From: Pseudomonas chlororaphis subsp. chlororaphis
Lineage (GTDB): Bacteria; Pseudomonadota; Gammaproteobacteria; Pseudomonadales; Pseudomonadaceae
Assembly (NCBI RefSeq): GCF_003945765.1
Contig: NZ_CP027712.1
Location: 5,146,001 to 5,210,000 of the forward strand
Direction of reading: 5' to 3'
Length of the DNA: 64,000 nt
Part shown: positions 42,091-50,518 of the stretch, piece after piece
Numbering within the stretch: the first letter of the stretch is position 1
Layout: each line of letters begins with the position of its first letter
The notes under the pieces: generated by a model
What the model was told of the DNA's origin: nothing
The model's database searches: none
The model's input: only the letters and a program-made list of their open reading frames with translations
Made by a program: the position numbers and the translations under genes

Positions 42091-42474
42091 ATGGAGGTCC
42101 TCGTTATTGTGAGGGGAAAAGCCGTCTGGCTGGTTCCCACCGGGCCTTCATTCATGAGGCCGGCGCCTTCTTATCGGCCATTTGTTCGAGGCTTACTTGT
42201 CCCTCCTTGCCAAAGGTGTGACATTCTCTGCCAGGACTATTAAAGACACCTAAGCTTTTGTTTTTACAAGCTTTAACGCGTAGGACTCGTCTCTATATGG
42301 TGAGAGTTTTGTTAATTAGAACTGTAGGAAATTTCGTGGCCCCGCCCCGCCAAAAACGTTGAAATGCAGCCGCGATGACCTGGCAAGACTCAGGAAGGCT
42401 GTCAGTTTGATTGGTCCCGACGGGGGATTTTTCGTGAGCACGCCCACCCTACCAAGGGCGTGGTTGGAACGGGG
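42091..42474. other. AT-rich intergenic stretch
   Basis: 384 bases upstream of the phosphatase and downstream of an orphan membrane-protein gene. Base composition drops visibly between about 42230 and 42360, consistent with the edge of an acquired segment. No repeats, tRNA or promoter box recognised. Confidence 0.45.
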
Positions 42475-43086
42475 TCATGGCTTGTTCTGTTCCTGCGGAC
42501 GCCAGTCGAAATGCTGCCGTTCGCCGACGCCATTGAAGTCGACGCGATAGGTGTGTTGCTTGCCGCCGATATCGCAGACGCCGATCAGATCGTGGTTATG
42601 CTGTTCGCGCGGCGGTGGCGTCTGGATACGCACGGTACCGTGGCAGTTTTCGTAATTGCAGGGCGCGGTATTGCGATACAGCAGGTAATCGCCACTTTCA
42701 TCACGCTCGACCCAACGCCCATCGATGAATCGGGCCTGGTCGGGCGCAATGCTGGCGGTGGCCATCTTGCGCTTGCCGTTGCACAGCATCACCCCGCCCA
42801 TGGCGGCGGCCATGATGAGGTAGGCCAGGATCCGCGACTCCACATTGAAGTAGGAAAGGATGCCCAACGCGTCGGCCAGGATCGACATGACCGAAAGCGC
42901 CAGCGCCGGCAGCGATAGAAAAAACGCCACCGCGCCTTTGATGACGCTGCCCCGGCTAACCCGCTCGACACTCCTGGGATCGATGACGAACTGAATGCTG
43001 GTGCGTTCAGGCGCCTGATTCTGGGCAATGTTGATGTGGTTGGCATCACCAATGGAGCCGATATTGATGCGATTACCGTCAGACAT
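42475..43086 (-). CDS. membrane protein of unknown function with repetitive N-terminus
   Basis: 203 residues, not recognised. The N-terminus holds a Gly/Asn/Ile repeat (NRINIGSIGDANHINIAQNQ) like short beta-helical tails seen before membrane or effector domains. Two or three hydrophobic helices follow (about 47-75 and 85-103), then a soluble domain with a possible Cys pair (APCNYENCHG) and two histidines (REQHNHDLIG). It is divergent from another orphan gene 144 bases away. The pair is flanked by ordinary housekeeping or accessory genes. Confidence 0.6.
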   Translation of the reverse strand: MSDGNRINIGSIGDANHINIAQNQAPERTSIQFVIDPRSVERVSRGSVIKGAVAFFLSLPALALSVMSILADALGILSYFNVESRILAYLIMAAAMGGVMLCNGKRKMATASIAPDQARFIDGRWVERDESGDYLLYRNTAPCNYENCHGTVRIQTPPPREQHNHDLIGVCDIGGKQHTYRVDFNGVGERQHFDWRPQEQNKP

Positions 43087-43230
43087 GAACCTGAGCCTTT
43101 TCCGGTGATGAGTGGAACGTGCTACCTACAAGGTTATGCCGAGATCAGCGCCCATGCTTGAAAAGATCAGTGCACTGCCCTGCGCCACCCGCTATTAATA
43201 GCCTTCTTCACTCAAGGACCCGAGCCCCCC

Positions 43231-44214
43231 ATGAAATTCGACACCGCCTACTGCATCAGCCTCGACGACAAGCTGTCGATCTATGACGTGCGCGATCTGA
43301 ATTTCGACGAGACCATGGCCTTCGACTCGGCCAAGGAACAATTCCAGTGCCCCAACGATGCCTGTCGCGCCACCTTTGCCGCTGACAATCATTTGGGGAC
43401 CTTCAATGCCAAGAACGTCAATTACATCCGCACCCCGCATTTCAAGAACCTGCCTGGCACCCGGCATATCGAAGGCTGCCCGTATGGCACCAGCAGGACG
43501 CTGGCAGCCGGGGTAGAGGGTACGCCGGACGAGGATGATCGGGAGGAGCACTTCCCATCGGAATTGCTGCTGGCCCGCCGCGAATATGTGCGCAAGCCCG
43601 CCAGCCCGGCAGCGGATGGCGATACGCCAGGAACTGCCACGCCAGCCCCCTCCTCCAGCCTGCGCACGCCGGCCCCGGCTCAGGCCGGCACCCCAGACAA
43701 GACCAGTGTCTTCGCTCATCCGGTGGAGTGTTTTGTGTCGAATATCGACGACAAGGAACTGCTCAAGCGCATGCCGCTGAAGATCGGCGAACACACGGCG
43801 TCCTATGCCTCGTTCTTCAAGAAGATCGAATACCTGCTGGACAACAAGGGGTTGATCTACTGGGGCAAGATCAAGGAGATCAAGGACTACACCCAGAGCT
43901 TTCGCATCGACTTCGAACAGAAGGTCTGGTTCAAACAGGCGGACGAGACGAAAAAGAAGCCCTACTCGGTCAACGTCTACCTGAGCAAAAAACTGATCGA
44001 GAGCTACCGCAAGCGCAAAGCCTTCCTCGAAGAGATCAAGCATGCGATCGACAGCGAACAAGAGCTGTATTGCTTCTTTTATGGCGTGACCCCGGAGCTG
44101 AAACAGGTGCCAAGCAAAAAACACCCCGAACAGACGTTCGGGGTATTCAGCGCCAACATCGAGAACCTCGACCACTTCATCATTCGTGAAGCGCCGGGGT
44201 TGGCACTGGGCTAA
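43231..44214 (+). CDS. protein of unknown function with N-terminal Cys/His cluster
   Basis: 327 residues, not recognised as a named family. Residues 40-83 have the pattern C40-x4-C45, then PHF with His70, His79 and Cys83, reminiscent of the zinc-binding N-terminus of CoiA-like competence/nuclease proteins. A Pro/Ala-rich linker (about 120-155) leads to a C-terminal mixed alpha/beta domain from about residue 165 (HPVECFVSNIDDKELLKRM, KVWFKQADETKKKPYSVNVYL in part, YCFFYGVTPEL). No signal peptide or membrane segment. It ends three bases before the convergent TSUP permease. Confidence 0.6.
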   Translation: MKFDTAYCISLDDKLSIYDVRDLNFDETMAFDSAKEQFQCPNDACRATFAADNHLGTFNAKNVNYIRTPHFKNLPGTRHIEGCPYGTSRTLAAGVEGTPDEDDREEHFPSELLLARREYVRKPASPAADGDTPGTATPAPSSSLRTPAPAQAGTPDKTSVFAHPVECFVSNIDDKELLKRMPLKIGEHTASYASFFKKIEYLLDNKGLIYWGKIKEIKDYTQSFRIDFEQKVWFKQADETKKKPYSVNVYLSKKLIESYRKRKAFLEEIKHAIDSEQELYCFFYGVTPELKQVPSKKHPEQTFGVFSANIENLDHFIIREAPGLALG

Positions 44215-44217
44215 CCC

Positions 44218-45030
44218 TTAGCGGACCAGCATGCCGAGCATTACCAGCACCAGCAGGCCGATATACACCCGCGCATGCAGCCGGTCGGGAATGCGCCCGA
44301 TCCACGGTGAGGCCAGGCGCATGCCCAGCAATGAGCCGAGGGTCAGCACGGCAAACGCCAGCAGGTCGATATAGCCGATAAACCAGGGGCCCAGATCGAA
44401 GCGACTGAAGCCGGCCATGGCCATATAGGTCAAGGTCCCGGCCAGGGCTACCGGCACGCTCAGCGGGTTGGCCATGGAGGTGGCCTGGGTCATGCTCAAG
44501 CCACAACGGCGCAGCAGGGGCACGGTCATCACACTGCCGCCGACACCCAGGAAGGTAGCAATGGCCCCGATACCCAGGCCTCCGGTGTTTTCCAGTCGCC
44601 CCAGGCAGCGCGGCGCAAGGGTGTCGCCCTGTTCAAGAAAGCTACGACGCATCAGGCAATCGGCAATGGTCAGCGCCAGGTAGGCGATAAAGGCGTAGCG
44701 CATCGCCTCACCACTCACCGCCATTGCCAGGACCGCCCCCGCTATCGCTCCCAGCCCGATGTAGCCACCCAGCGGCCACAGATAATGTCGAATCAGGTTG
44801 CCCGCGCGGCGGTGTTTGCCGGTGGCCATCAGCGCGTTGACGATCATCACGCAGGTCGAGGTGGCGACCGCTATATGCATGGCCGACTGAGCGACGGCAT
44901 CGTCAGCGCCATGGCTGCTCAGCAACATGCGATACAGCAGCGGCACCACCACAAAGCCGCCGCCAAAACCGAACAGCACCGCGCTGATCCCGCTCATGCA
45001 GCCGAACACCGCCAGCCATAGATAAAACAT
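44218..45030 (-). CDS. TauE/SafE (TSUP) family membrane transporter
   Basis: 270 residues with about eight membrane helices. It shows the duplicated TSUP signatures LFGFGGGFVVVPLL and FLGVGGSVMTVPLL. Members export or import small sulfur or organic anions such as sulfite and sulfoacetate; the substrate here is unknown. The divergent AraC regulator 114 bases away is the likely controller. Confidence 0.87.
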   Translation of the reverse strand: MFYLWLAVFGCMSGISAVLFGFGGGFVVVPLLYRMLLSSHGADDAVAQSAMHIAVATSTCVMIVNALMATGKHRRAGNLIRHYLWPLGGYIGLGAIAGAVLAMAVSGEAMRYAFIAYLALTIADCLMRRSFLEQGDTLAPRCLGRLENTGGLGIGAIATFLGVGGSVMTVPLLRRCGLSMTQATSMANPLSVPVALAGTLTYMAMAGFSRFDLGPWFIGYIDLLAFAVLTLGSLLGMRLASPWIGRIPDRLHARVYIGLLVLVMLGMLVR

Positions 45031-45143
45031 CGAAGGGTTCTCCGTTAGCAGAAGACCTCGACGATAGAGCGCCAGGGCTTGGCCGGCTTTAGCAAGTCAG
45101 CCAATACTGTTTGCATTCACGCCACCCCGCGGACGCCGACGCC

Positions 45144-45914
45144 ATGCGTAACACTTCGATCGACCTGCTGGATCACACCCCACGCGCCGTGGTGGCGATC
45201 GGCACCGATTACCCCCTGGGCCACCTGTTGCCGAGCCACAGCCATCGTCGCGCGCAACTGTTGTATGGCGCCACCGGGGCGATGCAGGTCAGCACCACGA
45301 ATGGCCGCTGGGTGGTGCCGCCACAGCGTGCGGTATGGATTCCGCCCCGGGTGGCCCATGAGGTGCTGATGCTCGGGGTCAGTACCCGCAGCCTGTACAT
45401 CGAACCGGCGGCCATGCCGGCCTTGGGCGATGAGTGCCAGGTGATCAGCGTGTCGCCACTGATGCGCCAGTTGCTAATGGAGGCGGTGGATCTGCCGCTG
45501 GCGTACGACGAGAACGGACGCGACGGTGTGCTGGTCAGCCTGTTGTTGCATGAACTGAGCCGTACCACCCGCCTGCCCCTGCACATTCCCCTGCCCGAAA
45601 TGCCACGCCTGCTCACCCTGTGCCAGGCCTTCCTGCAACAACCCGATGCCCACCAGTCTCCCGAGCAATGGGCGCAACAGCTGCACATCAGCCTGCGCAC
45701 CTTCAACCGCCTGTTCCGCGAGCAGACCGGCATGAGCTTCGTCCAGTGGCGCCAGCGCGCCTGCGTGGTCAGGGCCTTGCCCCGACTGGCCGCAGGCGAG
45801 TCGGTGACGCGAATCGCCCTCGATTTCGGTTATGACAGCCCCGCCGCCTTTTCCACCATGTTTCGCCGGGTAGCGGGGCAACCGCCCAGCGCCTACCTGG
45901 AAACCGGGGCGTAG
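45144..45914 (+). CDS. AraC-family regulator with N-terminal cupin (NimR-like)
   Basis: 256 residues. The N-terminal cupin-like sensor (LGHLLPSHSHRRAQLLYGATG, VPPQRAVWIPPRVAHEV in part) is followed by the AraC DNA-binding domain, with helices SPEQWAQQLHISLRTFNRLF and SVTRIALDFGYDSPAAFSTMFRR (in part). The layout resembles E. coli NimR/YeaM regulators that control adjacent efflux transporters. The ATG at 45144 was chosen over a TTG at 45111. It is divergent from the TSUP permease. Confidence 0.85.
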   Translation: MRNTSIDLLDHTPRAVVAIGTDYPLGHLLPSHSHRRAQLLYGATGAMQVSTTNGRWVVPPQRAVWIPPRVAHEVLMLGVSTRSLYIEPAAMPALGDECQVISVSPLMRQLLMEAVDLPLAYDENGRDGVLVSLLLHELSRTTRLPLHIPLPEMPRLLTLCQAFLQQPDAHQSPEQWAQQLHISLRTFNRLFREQTGMSFVQWRQRACVVRALPRLAAGESVTRIALDFGYDSPAAFSTMFRRVAGQPPSAYLETGA

Positions 45915-46042
45915 CGCCGAGACAAGACTTGTCACGAAGACGTTGAGGCGATCAGCAGAATGAGTTTGATCCGGGAGCAAAACAACTGTACAAATAAACA
46001 GTACTTTATTGACTCATTTTCACCCGCTTCCGGAGAAATCCC

Positions 46043-46360
46043 ATGGCCTCACTCGCGATGAAAGTCACCCTGGAACGTATCGCCCTCTTCCAGTTCACCC
46101 CAGAACACTGCATTCAGGCCCGCGCCATGCTGGGGTGGAGCCAGGAACAGCTGTCACAGGAATCCGGCGTCTCGATAGCCGCCATTCACCGCTTCGAGGC
46201 GGGCGGCGAATTGCTCGACGTGACCCGACTGGCCCTGGCCTTTCGCCTGGAAGCAGAAGGCCTGGTGTTCTTCCCCGGTTTCGCTCCGGGGCGTGGCATG
46301 AACATCAAGGGTGCGACGCCCAACCCGATGGAACGGCCCGACTACGCCATGATCGAGTGA
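46043..46360 (+). CDS. small XRE-family helix-turn-helix protein
   Basis: 105 residues with GGAG seven bases before the ATG. The XRE/Cro HTH covers about residues 25-75: ARAMLGWSQEQLSQESGVS and IAAIHRFEAGGELLDV. The C-terminal tail (FFPGFAPGRGMNIKGATPNP) is not known to me. No partner toxin is adjacent; its stop overlaps the convergent kinase-like gene by 19 bases. Probably a stand-alone regulator. Confidence 0.82.
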   Translation: MASLAMKVTLERIALFQFTPEHCIQARAMLGWSQEQLSQESGVSIAAIHRFEAGGELLDVTRLALAFRLEAEGLVFFPGFAPGRGMNIKGATPNPMERPDYAMIE

Positions 46361-46899
46361 TCCAGGGCGCTCAATACCTCTTCCTGTAATGCCTGCACCG
46401 AGCGGTGAGTGACATCGAGGCGGATTACCGGGCAGCTCAGCCCGGTGATCCAGCTCTCATGCCGGCGCAGGCTGCGCGTACCTTGGCCACCCGTGTCGTA
46501 GCCAGCCGCCCAGGCAAGGAAGGTTTGAGTCGCGAGATGGCGTTCGCCGCCCTCATGGATCTGCTCGCCGTAACGCTGAAACTCGCGCACCCGCAAACGC
46601 TGCAGGCGGACCTCGGGGTCCAGGCGGAGGAAAATGGCATGGGTGAAAGCCTCAATCATCGGGTCACCCCAACCGCACAAGGAGCCGGACAACACCCAGC
46701 TGTCCAACCCGGCCACCTGCTGCTGCAACAGCTGGATGCGCTCGTCCCGGGGGCGGCGCAGGCTGAAAGGCTGTGCACTGGAGCGCCAGAAGAAGTTATC
46801 GGAATCGAAGTGTGCGATCCCCAAACGCTGGGCCAGCGCCTGGCCCAAGGTCGTGGTACCGGAACCGGACGCGCCAAACAGATGAAGCCGATAAGCCAT
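46342..46899 (-). CDS. P-loop NTPase, adenylate/shikimate-kinase-like
   Basis: 185 residues from the ATG at 46899 (MAYRLHLFGASGSGTTTLG). Walker A is GASGSGTTT and FDSDNFFW resembles the substrate-binding Asp of small-molecule kinases; WVLSGSLCGWGD and FLRLDPEVRLQRLRVRE follow the P-loop kinase pattern of FlaR-like or UMP/AMP-type proteins. A 19-residue upstream extension lacks homology. The substrate is unknown. Confidence 0.75.
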   Translation of the reverse strand: MAYRLHLFGASGSGTTTLGQALAQRLGIAHFDSDNFFWRSSAQPFSLRRPRDERIQLLQQQVAGLDSWVLSGSLCGWGDPMIEAFTHAIFLRLDPEVRLQRLRVREFQRYGEQIHEGGERHLATQTFLAWAAGYDTGGQGTRSLRRHESWITGLSCPVIRLDVTHRSVQALQEEVLSALDHSIMA

Positions 46900-47001
46900 T
46901 ACCAGGTCCGTCGGGGCATTGGGGGAGTTCTCTAGATACTCCCCAGGCCCGGACACGGCAACCTGGCGATAGCCGGGCTCGGGGAGTCGCCGATGAAGGG
47001 T

Positions 47002-48060
47002 CTACAGATCGCTTGCCGTTACCTGCTCGGCCACGGGGTCGACCTCCATCCACCAGGCGTGCCCCCGCTGCGGGTGCGACAGATTGAAGGCCTCGCCCAT
47101 CTGCGGCGTGGTAATAGCGATACTGCGTTCCCAGGCCAACGAGAGGATGCGGTCGAACGGTTCGTACCAGGCATGCATCGACAGGTCGAACGTGCCGTTG
47201 TGGATGGGTAACAACCAGCGGCCCTTCAAGTCGATGTGCGCCTGCAGGGTCTGCTCCGGCTGCATGTGCACGCCCGGCCACTCGACGTTGTAGGCGCCGG
47301 TTTCCATCAGGGTCAGGTCGAAAGGGCCGTAACGCTCGCCAATCCGCTTGAAGCCGTCGAAGTAACCGGTGTCACCGCTGAAGAAGATCCGGCTGTCGCC
47401 ATCGATCATCACCCAGGAGGCCCACAGCGTGCTGTTGCCATCGAACAGGCCACGGCCGGAGAAATGCTGGGACGGCGTGGCGATAAAACGAATGCCATCG
47501 ACTTCCGTGCCTTCCCACCAGTCCAGCTGACGCACTTTGTCGGCCGGCACGCCCCACTTCACCAGGGTATCGCCCACGCCTAGGGGGGTGAGGAAATGGC
47601 GGGTCTTGTCCGCCAGCTTGAGCACGGTCTGGTGGTCCAGGTGATCGTAGTGATCATGGGACAGGATCACCGCTTCGATCGGTGGCAATTGCTCCAGGCT
47701 GATAGGCGGCTGGTGGAAACGTTTGGGACCGGCCCATTGCACCGGCGATGCGCGTTCGGCGAATACCGGATCCGTGATCCAGAACTTGTCGTGCAGCTTC
47801 AACAGCACCGTCGAATGCCCCAGGCGGTAGACGCTCTGGTTCGGCGCCGCCAGCAGCTGTTCGTGGGTCAATGGCTGCACCGGAATGGCCCCGGTGGGGC
47901 GAGTGTTGCGCGGTTTGTGGAACAGCATGCGCCAGAAAATGCCCAGCGTCTTGCCCAGCCCCGCACGCCGGACCGGCGTGTGATTACGGAACGCACCTTG
48001 TTCCTGCAGGGACGTTTCGGGACGTGAGGCGCTGTCTGCACGGGAAGAGAGAGTGGCCAT
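47002..48060 (-). CDS. metallo-beta-lactamase-fold hydrolase (RomA/NAPE-PLD-like)
   Basis: 352 residues. The metal motif is SHDHYDHLDH, with TPSQHFSGRG, FSGDTGYFDGF and LPIHNGTFDL supplying the other ligands. This belongs to the branch containing bacterial RomA and eukaryotic NAPE-hydrolysing phospholipase D, which act on lipids or envelope components. Residues 35-60 are basic and may contact membrane. It is divergent from a TetR gene, with a palindromic operator between, so the TetR protein probably represses it. Confidence 0.83.
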   Translation of the reverse strand: MATLSSRADSASRPETSLQEQGAFRNHTPVRRAGLGKTLGIFWRMLFHKPRNTRPTGAIPVQPLTHEQLLAAPNQSVYRLGHSTVLLKLHDKFWITDPVFAERASPVQWAGPKRFHQPPISLEQLPPIEAVILSHDHYDHLDHQTVLKLADKTRHFLTPLGVGDTLVKWGVPADKVRQLDWWEGTEVDGIRFIATPSQHFSGRGLFDGNSTLWASWVMIDGDSRIFFSGDTGYFDGFKRIGERYGPFDLTLMETGAYNVEWPGVHMQPEQTLQAHIDLKGRWLLPIHNGTFDLSMHAWYEPFDRILSLAWERSIAITTPQMGEAFNLSHPQRGHAWWMEVDPVAEQVTASDL

Positions 48061-48164
48061 GAATCAGTGACTCCAAGGAACCCGAAAAGGCTCCGGTGAT
48101 TCTCTGCGGAACGACAAAGGCCAATGCACGCAAGCGTCAGCCGACCATCATTTTTTCTGCCATG

Positions 48165-48186
48165 AACTACACTGCACAGTGTAGTT
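48165..48186. promoter_or_regulatory. palindromic operator between the MBL-fold gene and tetR
   Basis: AACTACACTG and its exact complement CAGTGTAGTT, separated by two bases: a perfect 10-bp inverted repeat. It is 105 bases from the MBL start and 78 bases from the tetR start, suited to simultaneous repression of both. Confidence 0.8.
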
Positions 48187-48263
48187 TTTCTAGATTGCAA
48201 CAAACCCGGGACTAAGTAAACTGCCCCCGGATAACTGCCAACGACCGCCATCGAACCCAACTT

Positions 48264-48872
48264 ATGACAGCTCCGAAGCGCCTGACCGACCTCAAACGCG
48301 AAGCCATCATCCAGGCGGCGATCACCGAATTCCATGCCAGCGGGTTCGATATCACCAGCATGGACAAGATCGCGGCAACCGCCGGAGTGTCCAAGCGCAC
48401 GGTGTACAACCACTTCCCCAGCAAGGAGGAGTTGTTCACCGAGATCATGCATAAGTTATGGGCAAGCATCAGGGCGCGGGCGGACATTCTTTACCACCCC
48501 GGATTAACCCTGCGTGAACAGTTGCGGGACTTGTTGATGGCCAAGCTGCAACTGCTGGCCGATGACAACTTCCTCAACCTGGCGCGGGTCGCCATTGCCG
48601 CGACCCTGCATTCCCCCGAGCGCGCCCAGTACATGGTGGCGCGCATGGGCGAGCGTGAAGAAAGCCTGATGGTGTGGATTCGCTCGGCCCGGGCGGACGG
48701 CCGACTCAAGCCCCTGGACCCGGACTTCGCCGCCCAGCAGCTCCACGGCATGCTCAAGGCGTTTGCTTTCTGGCCACAGATCACCATGAACCGGCCGCCC
48801 CTCAAGGAAGACGAACAGCAGCGCGTCGTCGAGTCCACGCTGGACATGTTCCTGGCCTGCTATCAAGCCTGA
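48264..48872 (+). CDS. TetR/AcrR-family regulator (AefR-like C-terminus)
   Basis: 202 residues. The N-terminal HTH is AAITEFHASGFDITSMDKIAATAGVSKRTVYNHFPSKEELF (read in part), and the C-terminal domain (MARVAIAATLHSPERAQYM-like, then LHGMLKAFAFWPQI) is of the AefR type. It probably senses a hydrophobic ligand and represses itself and the divergent MBL-fold gene through the 22-base palindrome. Confidence 0.88.
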   Translation: MTAPKRLTDLKREAIIQAAITEFHASGFDITSMDKIAATAGVSKRTVYNHFPSKEELFTEIMHKLWASIRARADILYHPGLTLREQLRDLLMAKLQLLADDNFLNLARVAIAATLHSPERAQYMVARMGEREESLMVWIRSARADGRLKPLDPDFAAQQLHGMLKAFAFWPQITMNRPPLKEDEQQRVVESTLDMFLACYQA

Positions 48873-49042
48873 TTCCCTTCTCCCTCGATTTGCTCCGACA
48901 GCGGATCTGCCGACCGCAATGACTTGCACCGAGTGCTCTGCAATGGGCATTTGCGTACGCTCGTTCCACTAAATGGCCTGCAAGGACACTGATTATTCTT
49001 GTTGGAATAAATGACAATATTCTCCGCCTTGCCCAATGAAGG

Positions 49043-50176
49043 GTGACGGCCAATAAAAACACCACAAAGTGTTTCAAACCCGGGCTCGCGCAGAACTTTA
49101 TGGATAACCAACAAGGCAAAGGGCTGTCGTTTGCCAAACGTATTTACCTGCCCAGGATCGTCGGGCTGGGGATTGGCAGCCTCAGCGTATTCGCCGGCTT
49201 GTACCCGGTGCCGCAACCGACCTGGGTTTGGCTGTTCCTGCTGTTTAACGGTTTTATCTGGCCGCACCTGGCGTACCTGATCTCGAGCCGCGCGGCCTTC
49301 CCCTACCAGGCCGAACGCCGCAACCTGCTGTGCGACTCGCTCTTCGGTGGTTTCTGGGCGGCGGCGATGCAGTTCAATCCGCTGCCCACGGTGACCATTC
49401 TGGCCATGATGGCGATGAACAACGTCGCGGCCGGTGGCCTGCGCCTGTTCATCCATGGCTCCATGGCACAACTGAGCGGGATACTGCTGTCGTGGTTGCT
49501 GCTCGGTCCTGCCTTCACCGGGGATGCCACCCAACTGCAGATCTACGCCTGCTTGCCGATGCTGACCCTCTACCCGATGGCGGTGGGTATGGTCTGCTAC
49601 CGGCTGGCGATCAAGCTCTCCGAGCACAAACGCACCCTCAGCGCGCTGAGCCGCACCGACAGCCTTACCGGCCTGCTCAACCACGGCGCGTGGAAAGACC
49701 TGCTGCACCTCAAGTTCACCAAGTGCCAGCAGCAACGCTGTCACGGCACCATTGCCTTGATCGACATCGATCACTTCAAACACATCAACGACAGCTACGG
49801 CCATATCCTCGGCGATGCCGTGCTGCATCAATTGAGCCGGGACCTCAAGCTCAACCTGCGCCAGGACGACCTGGCCGGGCGCTATGGCGGCGACGAGTTC
49901 TGCGTGATCCTGCCGACAACCTCGATCCAGCAGGCCCACGAAGTGATGGAACGACTGCGGCAAGTCTTCAGCAACTATCGCCATCCGGGCGTGCCGCCAC
50001 TCCGGGTCAGCCTGAGTATCGGCCTGGCCGCCTGGCACCCGGGGCTGCGCGATGCCGCAATGTGGCTCATGGAGGCCGACAAGGCCCTGTATGCCGCGAA
50101 AAACACCGGGCGCAACAAAGTCACTGCCGCCACCCCGATCAACGACGCGCTCCTCGCGGTGTCCAGCGACTCCTGA
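49043..50176 (+). CDS. diguanylate cyclase with MASE2 membrane sensor
   Basis: About 377 residues. An N-terminal MASE2 domain (about 30-185, starting AKRIYLPRIVGLGIGSLSVF, with several membrane helices) is joined to a GGDEF domain (about 205-365). The active site is intact (GRYGGDEFCVIL), and an RxxD inhibitory I-site (RQDD) lies five residues before it, so the enzyme should make c-di-GMP and be product-inhibited. Similar to AdrA/DgcC-type cyclases. The start is uncertain: a GTG near 49043 or the ATG at 49100, neither with a clear ribosome site. Confidence 0.9.
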   Translation: MTANKNTTKCFKPGLAQNFMDNQQGKGLSFAKRIYLPRIVGLGIGSLSVFAGLYPVPQPTWVWLFLLFNGFIWPHLAYLISSRAAFPYQAERRNLLCDSLFGGFWAAAMQFNPLPTVTILAMMAMNNVAAGGLRLFIHGSMAQLSGILLSWLLLGPAFTGDATQLQIYACLPMLTLYPMAVGMVCYRLAIKLSEHKRTLSALSRTDSLTGLLNHGAWKDLLHLKFTKCQQQRCHGTIALIDIDHFKHINDSYGHILGDAVLHQLSRDLKLNLRQDDLAGRYGGDEFCVILPTTSIQQAHEVMERLRQVFSNYRHPGVPPLRVSLSIGLAAWHPGLRDAAMWLMEADKALYAAKNTGRNKVTAATPINDALLAVSSDS

Positions 50177-50518
50177 AAAGTTGTACAGAAATGTAAAAAA
50201 CTGCAGTTTTGTACAATTTTCACCCGCATCGCTCCACACCAAGCCGGCATAATGCCGCCATGCGGTTACCCAAAAAGCCGAACGGCACATTCGCCGCCGT
50301 GCAACATAACTTCCCTAAATTGACTCGCAGGCCCAGCGTCTCACCTCAGGCGTTGAGCAAGGGTACGCGCCGGACAGGGGCGTGCCCTTCCAAGGGGTAT
50401 CTGTCAGTCATGGAATGCTGGCATTGAGCAGACAAGGCCGAGGCCCAGGGGGCTTTCGGCATGCAGGCGCACACCAAAGGGACTGACTCCAGGTTTTTCC
50501 CACTGAGCACCAGCCATC
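50177..50518. other. intergenic region between the diguanylate cyclase and BdlA-like genes
   Basis: 342 bases with no gene. Near 50181-50216 the words TTGTAC and GTACAA form a loose inverted repeat with an AT-rich centre, possibly part of a weak terminator or regulator site. Nothing else was recognised. Confidence 0.4.

Noticed and set aside
50181..50216. TTGTAC/GTACAA inverted words as a LexA- or LexA2-type box
   Set aside because: Spacing and flanks do not fit CTGT-N8-ACAG or GGTAC-type SOS boxes, and neighbours are not SOS genes.
48863..50290. Long minus-strand open frame opposite the diguanylate cyclase
   Set aside because: The plus strand has an intact MASE2-GGDEF protein; the antisense frame is without motifs.
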